This document shows positions 30,405 to 40,973 of a stretch of DNA of 64,000 nt, in pieces; the first letter of the stretch is position 1; each line of letters opens with the position of its first letter. Where the stretch lies: positions 1 through 64,000 of the forward strand of contig BBOA01000008.1 of the NCBI GenBank assembly GCA_001485295.1. The letters run 5' to 3'. The notes under the pieces were generated by a model. That model was not told the origin of the DNA and ran no database searches. It worked only from the letters and a program-made list of their open reading frames with translations. The DNA comes from Type-B symbiont of Plautia stali (GTDB lineage Bacteria; Pseudomonadota; Gammaproteobacteria; Enterobacterales; Enterobacteriaceae). Position numbers and translations under genes: made by a program.

Positions 30405-30807
30405 TCAGCGCGCCGCGCGCGGCGGAGCGGCTTCGCTCTGGTTAAGCCACTGTAGCAGCGATAGGCTAGCTGCGCGTTGCAGCTTCAGGGCACTAGCAGG
30501 TCGTCCTAGCTGCAGATCGCCAGTACCGGCTAAGTAATGCGCGCGGCCCGCGTGGTAAAAATGCCGCGCTGCTACGCTAGCGCCTCCGCCAGCTCGGCCG
30601 CTATCATCGCCATCGAATAATCAGCTAATCAGCCGGCAGCGGCTGCGCGTTAAGGTCGGTACCGCGCTGGTCGTAAATCACCACGCGATAGCACGCGCTC
30701 AGTGCCGCCAGCTGCGGCTGCCAGAAAACCGCTACACCACCTAATCCCGACGACAGTACCAGCGTCGGCGCCGCGGCATCCTGACGTGCCACTATCTCCA
30801 GATGCAT
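30405..30807 (-). pseudogene. rutD: Aminoacrylate hydrolase RutD, degraded
   Basis: The alpha/beta hydrolase start [20 protein letters not shown] and [16 protein letters not shown] is followed by [14 protein letters not shown], then stops. The nucleophile-elbow region is gone; a later fragment reads ITYPVLAICS-DDLLVP. About half the gene is deleted. The neighbouring rutE, expected between rutD and rutF, is absent. Confidence 0.84.
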
Positions 30808-30817
30808 TACGCTCCCG

Positions 30818-31075
30818 CTAACCGATATACGCCACACTGGCGATCTCTACTAGCGCGTCGTGCTTTATTAGGCCGCACTGAATGCAGAAGTGCGCTGGCT
30901 TATCGCCGGGGGAATAGTCAGCGTAGACCTGATTGATGGCGGCGTAGTACTGCTAGTCAGTGAGAAAAATCGAGTTGAAGGTGACGTCTTCTAGCAGGCC
31001 GCTCGCGGTCTCTGTAACGGTTTTAATGATTTCCAGCACCTGGCGTGTCTGCGCGGCGGCGTCGCCAACAGGGTG
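30818..31075 (-). pseudogene. rutC: 3-aminoacrylate deaminase RutC, amber stop and lost start
   Basis: The frame [72 protein letters not shown] runs to the natural TAG at 30818, with one internal TAG where a conserved tryptophan (TDW) is expected. RutC is a YjgF/RidA-family protein. The first 45 or so residues are replaced by part of rutA, so rutB and the rutC start were deleted. Confidence 0.87.
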
Positions 31076-31300
31076 GCGGCGGTGGCGTAAATTTAAATGC
31101 GCGAGGTGACCGCAGCCAAACTTGCCATCAGGGTGAAGGACTCCAGATTGTGCTCCCAGAATTCGGTTTTGCCGCCACGGCTAAAGCCGCTCAGCTTGAT
31201 CATCGAAAGCGCAAAATCGAAATGGTAATGCTCCGCTCGCTGTACGATCGCCTTAATTTAGCTCGAAGGTCGGTTTATACTGCGTGGCGCGGCATCCTGC
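31076..31300 (-). pseudogene. rutA: Pyrimidine monooxygenase RutA, N-terminal fragment
   Basis: [20 protein letters not shown], then [20 protein letters not shown] and [16 protein letters not shown] are conserved N-terminal RutA text (flavin monooxygenase opening the uracil ring), containing one TAG after TSRI. After LLAT it passes into rutC. The remaining 280 residues of RutA and all of rutB are missing. Confidence 0.86.
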
Positions 31301-31422
31301 TTCATCCCTGATAGCTGCGCTTGTTGACAAATTCGCAAAGGTTGTGCCAAAAAATAAAAAGTTATTATTAACAATAAATTAAATAACAGGGGATTTAAAA
31401 AAGCAGAGCATCTGGTCCGTTA

Positions 31423-31438
31423 TGGACCAGATGGTCAA
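31423..31438. promoter_or_regulatory. RutR operator
   Basis: TGGACCAGATGGTCAA matches the RutR consensus TTGACCANNTGGTCAA at all but one defined position. It lies between the divergent rutA and rutR remnants, its normal place. It also forms the right half of a ten-base inverted repeat (CATCTGGTCC at 31409 with GGACCAGATG at 31424). Both the regulator and the operon it served are inactive. Confidence 0.75.
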
Positions 31439-31551
31439 AAAAGACTACACGTTTTACAGGCAGGCTGAACGAAAAAGGTGCAGCGGCTAAGTTGGGCAGG
31501 GCGGAGGGGCTTTACTATGATGCCAGTACGCTTAAGGAACGAGGTGACGCT

Positions 31552-32052
31552 GTGAAAACAGACGAAAAAAACCGACGTGTCGAGCGCGCGCCACCGCGGC
31601 GAAACGCGCGGCCATTCTAGACGCCGTGCTGGTGCTATTCTTGCATTTTGGCATTCACGGCACGCCTCTGGATTAGGTCACCGAGCGCTCTCCGACGTGT
31701 CGAAAACCAATCTGCTTTACTATTTTCCCTCTAAAGAGGCGCTCTACTTCGCGGTGCTGAAAGAGATCTTCGACGTCTGGCTGGCGCCGCTGCGCGCGCG
31801 GCAGCATGATATGGATCCACTCAGCGCAATCCGTCGCTATATCCCTCTAAAGCTTGAAGTGTCGCGCAACCATCCACAGACGTCGCGTCTGTTCTGTGTG
31901 GAGATGCTGCAGGGTGCGACGCTGCTGAAAGGCGAGCTGGCGGACGGCAAGCCGCAGCACTTACCGGCCAGACACTGAACCACGCGCGCTTTTTTGATGA
32001 AACGGTTGAGAATGTCCAGCGCATGATTATCGAAGGCATTCGCATGCGCTAA
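31552..32052 (+). pseudogene. rutR: TetR-family regulator RutR, frameshifted and internally deleted
   Basis: Repressor/activator that senses uracil. From a GTG start (VKTDEKNRR), frames change several times; SDVSKTNLLYYFPSKEALYF then AVLKEIFDVWLAPLRA is the helix-turn-helix recognition end and first ligand-domain helices, and LKLEVSRNHPQTSRLFCVEM follows. About 60 codons are missing before the intact tail FFDETVENVQRMIIEGIRMR. Confidence 0.9.
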
Positions 32053-32094
32053 TTTCCCTGCGGCTGTCGCCGTCTGTTCTGTCTTGGAGTCACC

Positions 32095-32960
32095 CATGGA
32101 TTCTGTTTCGCAACTGCTGTTAGGCGCGTCGGTCAGCGTCGCGGTAATGGGGCGGCGTGTGCCATTCTGGCAGGCAGCAGCGGTCGGCGCGGACTGCGGC
32201 ACTTTGCCCGATCTCGATGTGTTTATTTATCACAGCGATGCGATCCGCAATATGACGCTGCACCGCACCGAAAGCCATGCGCTGCTCTGGCTGCCGCTGG
32301 CGTCGCCGCTGCTTGCTTGGCTTGCCGCTGGGCTATTTCGCCGCGGCGTGGTTGGCGCTGATTACCCATCCACAGCTTGATCTGATGACGGTCTACGGTA
32401 CGCGGCTGGGCCTGCCGCTCACCGATCATCCCTTTGCCGTCGGCAGTATCTACATCATCGAGCTGCTCTACACGTTGCCGCTGCTGATCGGCTTGGCGGC
32501 GGTGTCAGCGGTTTGCGCTGGAATCGCGCCGGACTAACGCTCAGCGCGATCTATCTGGCCTAGAGCATGGTGGATTCAGGGTAGGCTAGCAGATCAAGCA
32601 GTCGCTGGCGCAGCAGCGTATTCCTGACGGCAAGATGCTGGTGACGCCTATCGCGTTTAATACCTTAGTGTGGCACACGGTGATTATTGACGGCGATCGC
32701 TATGGCGAAGCTTGGTCGTCGCTGCTGTCGCCGACGCGGCTGCTACAGAGCATCTGGCATCCACGTCATATGGCGCTGTTAGCGCAGCTGAAAGGCGACT
32801 GGTACGCGGAGCGCACCTAGTTCAGTCACGGTTTTTATGCGATGCGCGAGCAGGCGGGGCAAATCACTATCGCTGATTTATGTATGGGGTAAGGGGAGAA
32901 CTATACCTTTACCTTGGATTCGGTATGCTGCAGTTGCCCGCCGCGCAATCCTGCGCGGCT
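32095..32960 (+). pseudogene. YdjM/YbcI-like membrane metal-dependent hydrolase, broken
   Basis: MDSVSQLLLGASVSVAVMGR and then TLPDLDVFIYHSDAIRNMTL, HRTESHALLWLPLASPLLAW fit the DUF457 (PF04307) membrane hydrolase family: a DLD metal motif followed by a histidine pair. The frame shifts after LAWLA; ALITHPQLDLMTVYGTRLGL, IAFNTLVWHTVIIDGDRYGE and HGFYAMREQAGQITIADL continue in other frames with TAG codons. Normal length is about 330 residues. Role unknown. Confidence 0.72.
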
Positions 32961-33006
32961 GCTTTCAGCATGCGTAAACCCGATCAAACGACCGGGACGT
33001 CAGTCT

Positions 33007-34401
33007 CTAACGCGAGGCGCGCCGGCGCAGCAGCCAGCCTATGGTCAGCATCACAAACCACAGCGGCGTCACCATCAGTGCTCGGCGGGTGTCTTCCTGC
33101 AAGGTAAGCAGCACTAGCACGAAGGCGAAGAACGCTATCGCCGCCCAGCACATCACCTTGCCGAGCGGCATTTTGAAACCCGAAGCCGCATGGCGCTCCG
33201 GGTGCTTCTTACGATAGGACAGATAACTGCACAGGATAATGGTCCAGATGAACATAAACAAGATCGCCGACACCGTGGTCACCATGGTGAATACCGTCAT
33301 CACGTCCGGGATTAGGTAAATCAGCGCCACGCCCACCAGCAGACAGAGGCAGGAGAAGAACAAGCCGGCGGTCGGCACTGCGCGTGCGGAGAGCCGACCG
33401 AAGGCGCGATGCGCCACGCCCTGCTGCGCCAGACCATAGAGCATACGGCTGGTGGAGAAGATGCCGCTGTTGGCGGAAGAGGCGGCCGAGGTCAGCACTA
33501 CAAAGTTAACGATGCTGACCGCTGCGGGCAGGCCGATCAGCACGAACATTTCAACAAAAGGACTGCGATCCGGCAGCACTTGAGCCCAGGGCGTCACCGT
33601 CATAATCACCATCAGCGCCAGCACATAGAACATAATCACGCGCAGCGGAATAGCGTTAATCGCGCGCGGCAGCACCTTATGCGGGTCGTGCGTTTCCGCC
33701 GCCGCCGTGCCGACCAGCTCAATGCCGACAAAGGCGAACACCGCGATCTGGACGCCGGCGAAAAAGCCGCTCAGCCCTTTCGGGAACAGCCCACCATAGC
33801 CCCAGATGTTGCTCAGCGACACAGTGCCGCCGCCCGGTGACGGATAGTGAAGCGTCACCAGCACGATACCGGTCACAATGAGCGCGCCGATGGCGACGAT
33901 CTTGATAATGGCGAACCAGAACTCCATCTCGCCGAACATCTTCACCGTGGCGATATTGAGCGCCAAGAAAACAAACACGCAGAGCAGGGCGCTCATCCAC
34001 GCGGAAAAGCCGGGGAACCAGAGCTGGAAATAGGCGGATATCGCCACCACGTCGGCGATGCCGGTAACGACCCAGCAGAACCAGTAGGTCCAGCCGGTAA
34101 AATAACCCGCGCAAGGGCCGAGTAGATCGGCGGCGAAATCGCTGAACGATTTATATTCCAGATTAGAGAGCAGCAGCTCGCCCATCGCGCGCATCACGAA
34201 AAAGAGCATAAAGCCGATGATCATATAGACGAAAATGATCGAGGGTCCCGCCAAGCTGATGGTTTTACCAGACCCCATAAACAGGCCGGTGCCAATGGCG
34301 CCGCTGATGGCGATAAGCTGAATGTGGCGGTTATGCAAATTACGCCGTAGCTTGTCAGGATTCTCCTGCGCAGCGGCGACTTCTTTTGTTTGATCAACCA
34401 T
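33007..34401 (-). CDS. cycA: D-serine/D-alanine/glycine permease CycA
   Basis: Proton-coupled amino acid importer (APC superfamily) with 12 transmembrane helices. MVDQTKEVAAAQENPDKLRR at 34401 is taken as the start because E. coli CycA begins MVDQ; the longer upstream frame has no match. The substrate-site helix 1 (LIAISGAIGTGLFMGSGKTI) and SNLEYKSFSDFAADLLGP are intact; 464 residues against 470 in E. coli. It is a likely entry route for glycine and D-alanine. A small hairpin (CCGCGCA/TGCGCGG, near 32940-32957) beyond the stop may be its terminator. Confidence 0.93.
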   Translation of the reverse strand: MVDQTKEVAAAQENPDKLRRNLHNRHIQLIAISGAIGTGLFMGSGKTISLAGPSIIFVYMIIGFMLFFVMRAMGELLLSNLEYKSFSDFAADLLGPCAGYFTGWTYWFCWVVTGIADVVAISAYFQLWFPGFSAWMSALLCVFVFLALNIATVKMFGEMEFWFAIIKIVAIGALIVTGIVLVTLHYPSPGGGTVSLSNIWGYGGLFPKGLSGFFAGVQIAVFAFVGIELVGTAAAETHDPHKVLPRAINAIPLRVIMFYVLALMVIMTVTPWAQVLPDRSPFVEMFVLIGLPAAVSIVNFVVLTSAASSANSGIFSTSRMLYGLAQQGVAHRAFGRLSARAVPTAGLFFSCLCLLVGVALIYLIPDVMTVFTMVTTVSAILFMFIWTIILCSYLSYRKKHPERHAASGFKMPLGKVMCWAAIAFFAFVLVLLTLQEDTRRALMVTPLWFVMLTIGWLLRRRASR

Positions 34402-34684
34402 AAAATTGTTATTCCTATCTAGATGTTGTGTCAGCTCTGCTGGCTGTTTGTAGTGCCTGCTTGAAGGCAAGTTGGCATAAGATAGAGGAATAAGACAAAA
34501 GGCCGCTAATGGTTTTTATCCAAACAGAGGCTTTACGTCTTAGCGACATGTCAGAAAATCTTTACGCGGCACAAACTTGCGGCACAACGCTTCCCTTTTA
34601 AACGAAATGCGCCTTTAGCGGCGCTAAATCGGCGCGTAGCTTCTACACTTTTGTTCTCTAAATCAAGCTGCTGCGAGAGGGAGA

Positions 34685-35338
34685 ATGCGCATGATTATCT
34701 TGTTGCTGATACTGGTAGCGGTCTACTGAGGAAGTTTGCCTTGGCTGAAACAGCATTTGCCGCCTTAGTTCAATCCCTTTACCCCTTTACGCCGCTGGCG
34801 GTAACCGATCCGCACGGCTGGATAACGCGTTACAAACTCAAGCGGCTAGCGAGCAGTCCAGAAGTCTGTCTCGACGTCATGCGCCGCGCTCAGCAGGCGG
34901 GCTTCTTCACCTTTAGCTCGCTTCCCGCCGTCACCGGAGCCTGTCCATTGCCCGATCCACTGCGCATCCAGCGCTTCGGCAAGGTCAGCTTAAGCAGCAG
35001 TTTTCTCGCCAGCTGCCCGCTGGCCGTCGCCAGCACCATGTACGTGCTGCACAGCCAGCATCGGCAGCTATTATACTCCTGCCGCAATATCTATCACCGC
35101 GCAGAAGGACGCTTAAGCGAACATGCGACAGCGGACGCTTGGGGCGTCACGGAATTTCAGCTTGGCGACGTGCAAAGGCTGCAGGTAGGGAAAAACTGGA
35201 CGCAGCCGGAAAATAAATCTCGTCTGCTGCGTCAGCTCTGGCAGGAGGGATGTAATAATTTTGGCAATGCGCTGGGTCCCGATTATAACGGCCAGCCATT
35301 TTCATTTCGGCATGCGCGGAACGGGATATTGCCGATAA
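34685..35338 (+). pseudogene. Extensin-like C-terminal domain protein, broken
   Basis: Starting MRMIILLLILVAVY, the N-terminal membrane helix is interrupted by a TGA (34725 region) and a TAG and changes frame. The rest reads well: DPHGWITRYKLKRLASSPEV, SCRNIYHRAEGRLSEHATAD, EGCNNFGNALGPDYN, the conserved core of the extensin-like family (PF06904) with SCRN, LSEHA and a lost C-terminal HFHFGMRG. The tail is frameshifted by one inserted base near 35290 but readable (ASHFHFGMRGTGYCR) to TAA at 35336. Members are periplasmic, possibly peptidase-like; function unproven. Confidence 0.8.
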
Positions 35339-35350
35339 ATTATACCGCCG

Positions 35351-35465
35351 GATTCAGGCCGCGCTTAATCAAAAAATAATTGGCTGGCCAGGAAAATATA
35401 AATCCGGTTAGCATAGCGAGCTACAACATAAACCAGAAAGCGGCGACCAGCGGATTGATTTACTG
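35351..35465 (-). pseudogene. DUF4396-like membrane protein, C-terminal fragment
   Basis: NPLVAAFWFML-LAMLTGFIF then SWPANYFLIKRGL, with a TAG in the first helix, resembles the last two membrane helices of DUF4396 proteins (pattern AFWFVM.ALLAGF..AYP.NWWL...G). An adjoining minus-strand open frame (35490-35879, 129 codons) could hold scrambled upstream parts but I cannot match it. Identification from memory of the family only. Confidence 0.4.
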
Positions 35466-35879
35466 GTTAAGCTCGAATTTCAGGGCCAGTTACATAAAGA
35501 GAAAAATACCCGCCTGATAAACCAGCAGTGGAAAGGCTTCGGTGCAACACTTTACCGGCCGGTCAGCGTCTAGATAGGGTTCATTATGCTGACGGGATGA
35601 GGGTAGCAGAATATATCCTTCAGGATCATTAAAGCAGTACAGCCTCCCAATAAAAGAAAGGGTAATTCCAGCTGATTCAACATAGTATCTTCCACCTGCA
35701 AATGTTAACGTGCGCCCGCCTGTTTGTTTGAAAGCGGCCAACAAGCCCCGCAGGCCGCGCAAAAGAAGGATGTGAAGGCTTAAGCTGCTAAGCGTAGCCC
35801 CAATCGCCTCGCGCTGGACGGTAAACCGATAAGCGAAGCAGAGAGAAACGGTATCCATTTCATCTTTTTCTGGCATCAT

Positions 35880-36439
35880 ATCTTTAGATTAGCTTAACTC
35901 TTAAATTTTATTTAAAAAAATTACTATTTATGCTAATTTTACTTAATCGCTATGCCAAATGCCTATTGACGTATAAAAAATTTATTCTGTTTTTTCGCGC
36001 TGTAATGCTGTCAATGAAATAACTTTGGGAAGTGCATGAGACAGGCTTTTAGTAAAACACGTACAACCGGACGTCACGTGGTTTTTACTTGCATACCTGT
36101 TATTCACAATAAAACTTTTTTCTCTTATAAATTTATTTTTTCAAATGTATAATCTCAATAACCAGACGCAAACGATAATTATTTCTTCTAGCGCAGAGAA
36201 AGGGAAAAACAATTTCAGGCTATTACTTCAACCGCACAATTGAAGTCGCTTATTCAGACTTTTGTCCTGTCACCAGGCTTCGATAGCTATTCCTTTAAAT
36301 TTAGTAGTTACGTTACCGAAGGTAGTTGTCTACCCTGCGCCGGGACGTTACTAGAGTGGCGTAGCGTAAATCAATGCAAACATGAGGATGTCGATGTCAG
36401 GGGCGCATAATGAAAATAATTTAAACCCAGTTAAAAGAT
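35880..36439. other. AT-rich stretch without a recognisable gene
   Basis: About 560 bases, visibly richer in A and T than the flanks, with no open frame that matches anything I know and no clear terminator. It may contain promoters of the dead luxI-like gene or eroded genes beyond recognition. Confidence 0.5.
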
Positions 36440-36909
36440 ATGCCTTCTTCTCTGCTAGTCGAGTTAGGTAGCTACCATTATAGCATCTTTGGCACGTGGA
36501 GAAGGCTGGTCGATTCCGCCGCGTCTGAGCATGCCGGGTTAGGAGTATGACCGTTTCGATCGTTCAGATCTCACTTGGCTGCTGGTCTGGAACGAGCGCG
36601 CCGTCATCAGCGGCTGATGCCGTGGCAGGAGCCAACCCAGAGCAGGGCTAGTGGTGCCCTTCAGCCATGAGAAAGTATGGGAAATGTCTCGCTTCTCGGC
36701 GAAGCTGAGCCGCTGCCGCCCGGCTTGATCCAGTTAGAAGACAGTCTGTTCGCCGACGCTGGTGGAAAAATATCTTGATACGCGCCGCTTCAGTCCCGAA
36801 GAGATGCTGCCGTCGCTCGGCGTCTCGGTGAGCTGGCAGTCGCATACCTGACGACGCGCTCTCGCGCCGTAGCTGGGGCGAACGCATCACTGACGATACG
36901 CGGTTTTAA
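36440..36909 (+). pseudogene. LuxI-family acyl-homoserine-lactone synthase, broken
   Basis: Reading across frames gives LLVELGSYHYSIFGTWRRLV, EYDRFDRSDLTWLLVWNERA, VISG, CRLMPWQEP and then HEKVWEMSRFSA. The E.D.FD block, the G.CRL.P block and the WE.SRF block in this order and spacing are the LuxI signature. TAG stops, several frameshifts and internal deletions are present; the last part (SLGELAVAYLTTRSRAVAG-like) is poor. No luxR partner is visible. Orientation is convergent with yecF. Confidence 0.6.
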
Positions 36910-37084
36910 TCTGCTTAATCGTGTTGCCTAGGGTTTGCACGTAGCGTTCCATATTAATAATTACCTTTCCGGTATCCGCCTAGCCCATTCCTTTCAGAAT
37001 CAGCGTAACTATCATTTTCAGGCATGCGACCTCATCGGCCAGCTTCAGCGAGTCGTGCGAAGTGATGAAATCTTCATCATTCAT
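36887..37084 (-). pseudogene. yecF: DUF2594 protein YecF, amber stop
   Basis: MNDEDFITSHDSLKLADEVA, CLKMIVTLILKGMG, then TAG, then ADTGKVIINMERYVQTLGNT and IKQIKTAYRQ end at TGA 36887. This is YecF (about 74 residues), here missing roughly nine residues before KQIK. The stop replaces a conserved glutamine: GGCCAGGCG became GGCTAGGCG, a C-to-T change at a Dcm site. It neighbours uvrY as in E. coli. Function unknown. Confidence 0.82.
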
Positions 37085-37323
37085 CGTAATCTCCTTATGG
37101 ATTAATGATCGTGTCCGCATGTTCCGCGCAGCCGGTCCTGAATATACCACATTGCGCCTTTTCCCTAAAAAAGCGAGGCGCGAGGGCAGTTTGTTAGCGA
37201 TGAGATATTATTTAAAGCAGATGATGAATAATTTTCACAGGCTTACGCTGACGCATTTAGTCAGCAAGATAACTTTATCTGACTTCATAATTTAACTTAT
37301 TGAAAATAAATAATTAATTAAAA

Positions 37324-37362
37324 ATATGTTGGCTAAATTTTATTTAGCCAACATATTTTTTG
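37324..37362. terminator. Strong hairpin upstream of uvrY
   Basis: A perfect 14-base stem ATATGTTGGCTAAA with its complement, a five-base TTTTA loop and a T-run. No intact gene ends here now; it may have terminated a lost gene between yecF and uvrY. Confidence 0.75.
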
Positions 37363-37505
37363 AACTGAAAGTAAAGCTTTGATGTAAATTATTAAATACG
37401 AGCATACATTCAGCTCATTGATGTTCATTACTGTCAAAAGCAGGTATCATGTGCGGATTCAATCTCAGATTTATTCCTCTTTTTTAGCTTGCGGAGTGCT
37501 CTCCG

Positions 37506-38171
37506 TTGATCAATGTTCTTCTTGTTGATGACCATGAACTGGTAGCGCCGGCATCAGACGCATACTGAACGATATGAAAGGTCTTGTGGTCGCGGGAGAG
37601 GCCTGTTGCCCTGTTGCGGCGAGGTCGTGGTGAAGTGGTGCTGCGCGCACTCGGTCGACGTCATCCTAATGGATATGAACATGCCCGGCATCGGCGGACT
37701 GGAAGCGACGCGTAAAATCGTGCGATTTAATCCAGACATCAAAATCATTATGCTGACGATCCACACCAAAAAACCTGCTACCGGCGAAAGTGATGCAGCG
37801 GGCTATCTCAGCAAAGGCGTCGCGCCGCAGGAAATGGTCAACGCGATTCGCTCAGTGCACGCCGGCCAGCGCTATATCGTCTCAGATATCGCGTAGCAGA
37901 TGGCGCTGAGTCAGATAGAGCCGAATAAAGGTGGAATCTCCCTTCAGCTGTTTGTCGGAAAGAGAATTGCAGATTATGCTGATAATCCCCAAAGGGCAAA
38001 AGGTGATGGAAATTTCCGAGCAACTCAATCTTAGTCCTAAAACCGTTAACAGCTACTGTTATCGCATGTTCAGCAAGCTGAACATCAGCAGCGATGTAGA
38101 GTTAGAGTTTAATGTATCTGGCCATTCGACATGGTCTGTTCAATGCGGAGCCGTTAATCAGTAGTGAGTGA
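37506..38171 (+). pseudogene. uvrY: Response regulator UvrY, frameshifted
   Basis: Partner of sensor BarA; activates csrB/csrC. INVLLVDDHELV, SVDVILMDMNMPGIGGLEAT (phosphoacceptor aspartate), AAGYLSKGVAPQEMVNAIRS, SERELQIMLIIPKGQKVMEI and NLSPKTVNSYCYRMFSKLNI (LuxR-type DNA-binding helix) are all readable but in three frames. A CAG-to-TAG change occurs in DIA-Q-QMALSQ at about 37895. The end ([13 protein letters not shown]) overlaps the uvrC start. An unchanged overall length with small indels suggests fairly recent loss. Confidence 0.92.
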
Positions 38172-39996
38172 AGTTTTCGACGCCAAAGCCTTTCTCAGCA
38201 CGGTAACTAGTCAGCCGGGCGTGTACCGCATGTACGATGCCTCGGACACCGTGATCTATGTAGGAAAAGCCAGAGATCTCAAAAAGCGCCTCAGCAGCTA
38301 CTTTCGCAGCCACGTCAGCAGCCGAAAGACTGAGGTGCTGGTCAGCAACATCCATCATATAGACGTCACCGTCACGCATACCGAAACGGAAGCGCTGCTG
38401 CTTGAGCATAACTATATTAAACTCTATCAGCCGCGCTACAACGTGCTGATGCGCGACGACAAGTCCTATCCGTTTATCTTTCTCAGCTGCGACACGCATC
38501 CGCGCTTGGCCTGTCATCGCGGCGCGAAACACGTCAAAGGCGAATATTTCGGCCCGTTTCCCAACGGCTACGCGGTGCGTGAAACCTTAGCGCTGATGCA
38601 AAAGGTCTTTCCGATTCGCCAGTGCGAAAATAGCATCTACCGCAATCGCTCCCGACCCTGTCTACAGTATCAGATCGGTCGCTGCCTCGGACCGTGCGTT
38701 GCCGGGCTGGTAAGCGAAGAGGAGTATGCGCAGCAGACCGAGTATGTGCGGCTGTTTTTGTCCGGCAAGGACGACCAAGTGCTGAACATGCTGGTGAAAC
38801 ATATGGAAGAGGCGAGCGTCGGGCTGTGCTTTGAAGAGGCGGCGCGCCTGCGCGACCAGATTCAGGCGGTGCGACGCATCACTGAAAAGCAGTTCGTCTC
38901 CAGTCAGGGCGACGATCTCGACGTGATGGGCGTCGCCTACGACGCTGGCATGGCCTGCTTGCACATGCTCTTTATTCGTCAGGGCAAAGTACTAGGCAGC
39001 CGCAGTTACTTCCCGAAAGTCCCAGCCGATACCGAGCTGGCGGAGGTAGTGCAGACCTTTGTCGGCCAGTTCTACCTGCAGGGAAGCGAAGCGCGTACTC
39101 TGCCGGGCGATATTTTGCTGGACTTCAACCTACCGGAGCGCGAGCTGCTTTCCGCGTCGCTGAGCGAGCTGGCAGGGCGCCGCGTGACCATCCAGAGCAA
39201 ACCGCGCGGTGACCGCGCGCGCTACCTCAAGCTAGCACGCACCAACGCGGCGACGGCGCTAGCGACGCGGCTGTCGCAGCACTCCACTATTCAGCAGCGG
39301 CTGGCGGCGCTGGCGCAGTTTCTGGAAATTGATAAAATCAACCGCATGGAATGCTTCGATATCAGTCATACCATGGGCGAGCAGACCACCGCCTCTTGCG
39401 TAGTGTTCAACGCCAACGGTCCGCTGCGCAGCGACTACCGCCGCTACAATATCGAAGGTATCGCTTCTGGTGACGACTATGCGGCGATGAATCAGGTGCT
39501 ACGTCGCCGCTACGGCAAGTCGCTGGACGAGGATAAAATCCCCGACGTTATCCTAATTGACGGCGGCAAAGGGCAGCTGTCGCAGGCGAAGCAGGTGTTT
39601 GCCGAGCTGGATGTAGAGTGGGATAAATCCCGGCCGATTCTGCTAGGAGTGGCAAAAGGCAGCGACCGTAAAGCGGGGCTGGAAACCCTGTTCTTCGAAG
39701 CAGAAGGCGAGGGCGTTTTCCTACCGCCGGACGCCGCTGCGCTGCACGTTATCCAGCATATTCGTGATGACGCTCACAATCACGCAATTTCTGGCCACCG
39801 TAAAAAACGGGCGAAAGTGAAGAACACCAGCGCGCTGGAGAGCATCGAAGGCATCGGCCCAAAACGTCGCCAGCAGTTGCTGAAGTATATGGGAGGCCTG
39901 CAGCCGCTGATGAACGCGACGGTTGATGAGATCGCGAATGTGACTGGCATTTCGTTCGCGCTAGCCGAAAAAATATACCATTCGCTAAAACACTAG
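38164..39996 (+). CDS. uvrC: Excinuclease ABC subunit C
   Basis: Makes both incisions in nucleotide excision repair. The GTG start overlaps the end of the uvrY remnant and gives 610 residues, identical in length to E. coli. It has the GIY-YIG nuclease domain ([18 protein letters not shown], residues 18-35), the UVR segment ([15 protein letters not shown] near 222-236), the RNase H-like C-terminal nuclease ([27 protein letters not shown]) and two helix-hairpin-helix motifs ([18 protein letters not shown]). Ends with TAG, showing that TAG is a real stop here. Intact although its upstream partner is dead. Confidence 0.97.
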   Translation: MSEVFDAKAFLSTVTSQPGVYRMYDASDTVIYVGKARDLKKRLSSYFRSHVSSRKTEVLVSNIHHIDVTVTHTETEALLLEHNYIKLYQPRYNVLMRDDKSYPFIFLSCDTHPRLACHRGAKHVKGEYFGPFPNGYAVRETLALMQKVFPIRQCENSIYRNRSRPCLQYQIGRCLGPCVAGLVSEEEYAQQTEYVRLFLSGKDDQVLNMLVKHMEEASVGLCFEEAARLRDQIQAVRRITEKQFVSSQGDDLDVMGVAYDAGMACLHMLFIRQGKVLGSRSYFPKVPADTELAEVVQTFVGQFYLQGSEARTLPGDILLDFNLPERELLSASLSELAGRRVTIQSKPRGDRARYLKLARTNAATALATRLSQHSTIQQRLAALAQFLEIDKINRMECFDISHTMGEQTTASCVVFNANGPLRSDYRRYNIEGIASGDDYAAMNQVLRRRYGKSLDEDKIPDVILIDGGKGQLSQAKQVFAELDVEWDKSRPILLGVAKGSDRKAGLETLFFEAEGEGVFLPPDAAALHVIQHIRDDAHNHAISGHRKKRAKVKNTSALESIEGIGPKRRQQLLKYMGGLQPLMNATVDEIANVTGISFALAEKIYHSLKH

Positions 39997-40064
39997 CATT
40001 GAAACGGGTGAGATAATGTAGGAACATAGGGAAAATTCTACCCATTCCAGACAGTTACCGGCAT

Positions 40065-40613
40065 ATGCAATATAACATTCCGACGTGTCTCACCTTGGTT
40101 CGAGTCGTCCTGATACCTTTCTTCGTGCTGGCTTTCTATCTGCCGTTCTACTGGGCACCTTTCGCCGCCGCACTAATCTTTGTGATTGCCGCCGTGACCG
40201 ACTGGTTCGACGGCTTTCTGGCGCGCCGCTGGAAGCAAACCACGCGCTTCGGCGCCTTTCTCGATCCGGTGGTTGATAAGGTGATGGTGGCAATTGCGCT
40301 GGTGCTGGTGGCGGAATACTTTCATTCATGGTGGATCACTCTGCCGGCGGCAACCATGATCGCGCGTGAGATCATCATCTCCGCGTTGCGCGAATGGATG
40401 GCGGAAATCGGCAAGCGCAGCAGCGTCGCCGTATCCTGGATCGGCAAGGTCAAGACCACGGCGCAGATGCTATCGCTGTTGGCGCTGCTGTGGCGTTATG
40501 ACACGACCATTATCGCCGTGGGCGTGGTGGCGCTCTACATCGCCGCCGTGCTGACATTTTGGTCGATGTTTCAGTATTTAAGCGCTGCGCGCGGCGATCT
40601 GCTCAATAGCTGA
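40065..40613 (+). CDS. pgsA: CDP-diacylglycerol-glycerol-3-phosphate 3-phosphatidyltransferase
   Basis: Commits CDP-diacylglycerol to phosphatidylglycerol synthesis in the inner membrane; essential in most backgrounds. The 182 residues equal E. coli PgsA. The CDP-alcohol phosphotransferase motif [20 protein letters not shown] followed by LDPVVDK carries all expected aspartates. Several transmembrane helices. Follows uvrC by about 70 bases and precedes the tRNA cluster, as in E. coli. Confidence 0.96.
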   Translation: MQYNIPTCLTLVRVVLIPFFVLAFYLPFYWAPFAAALIFVIAAVTDWFDGFLARRWKQTTRFGAFLDPVVDKVMVAIALVLVAEYFHSWWITLPAATMIAREIIISALREWMAEIGKRSSVAVSWIGKVKTTAQMLSLLALLWRYDTTIIAVGVVALYIAAVLTFWSMFQYLSAARGDLLNS

Positions 40614-40772
40614 TCGATGCGACTTAAAAAGCAGCAAACGGATGCATTGTGAGGATAATTCTGTTGACTGAGTGTATCATGTCAGTAAAATGCATTGCAT
40701 AGAACGGGAGCAATGCCGTCAGAATATAAAGAAAATCAGCAAGTTCCATCACACTGCACACTGCTGACCGAT

Positions 40773-40848
<76 letters not shown>

Positions 40849-40888
40849 GATTTGCCGGTCAGAATAACTTGGCGGCACAGCGGATAAA

Positions 40889-40962
40889 GGTGCGTTGGCA
40901 GAGTGGCTATGCAGCGGATTGCAAATCCGTCCACCTCGGTTCGACTCCGGGACGCACCTCCA
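40889..40962 (+). tRNA. cysT: tRNA-Cys(GCA)
   Basis: A 74-base cloverleaf with acceptor GGTGCGT paired to ACGCACC, anticodon GCA in ATTGCAAA, U-type discriminator and encoded CCA. Confidence 0.98.
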
Positions 40963-40973
40963 CTTTACATCCT

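Noticed and set aside
31409-31433. The ten-base inverted repeat as a terminator
   Set aside because: It lies between divergent gene starts and contains a RutR consensus; an operator explains it better.
35490-35879. A 129-codon minus-strand open frame as a real membrane protein
   Set aside because: Composition is mixed, there is no match I recognise, and both flanks are decayed. Kept only as possible debris next to the DUF4396-like fragment.
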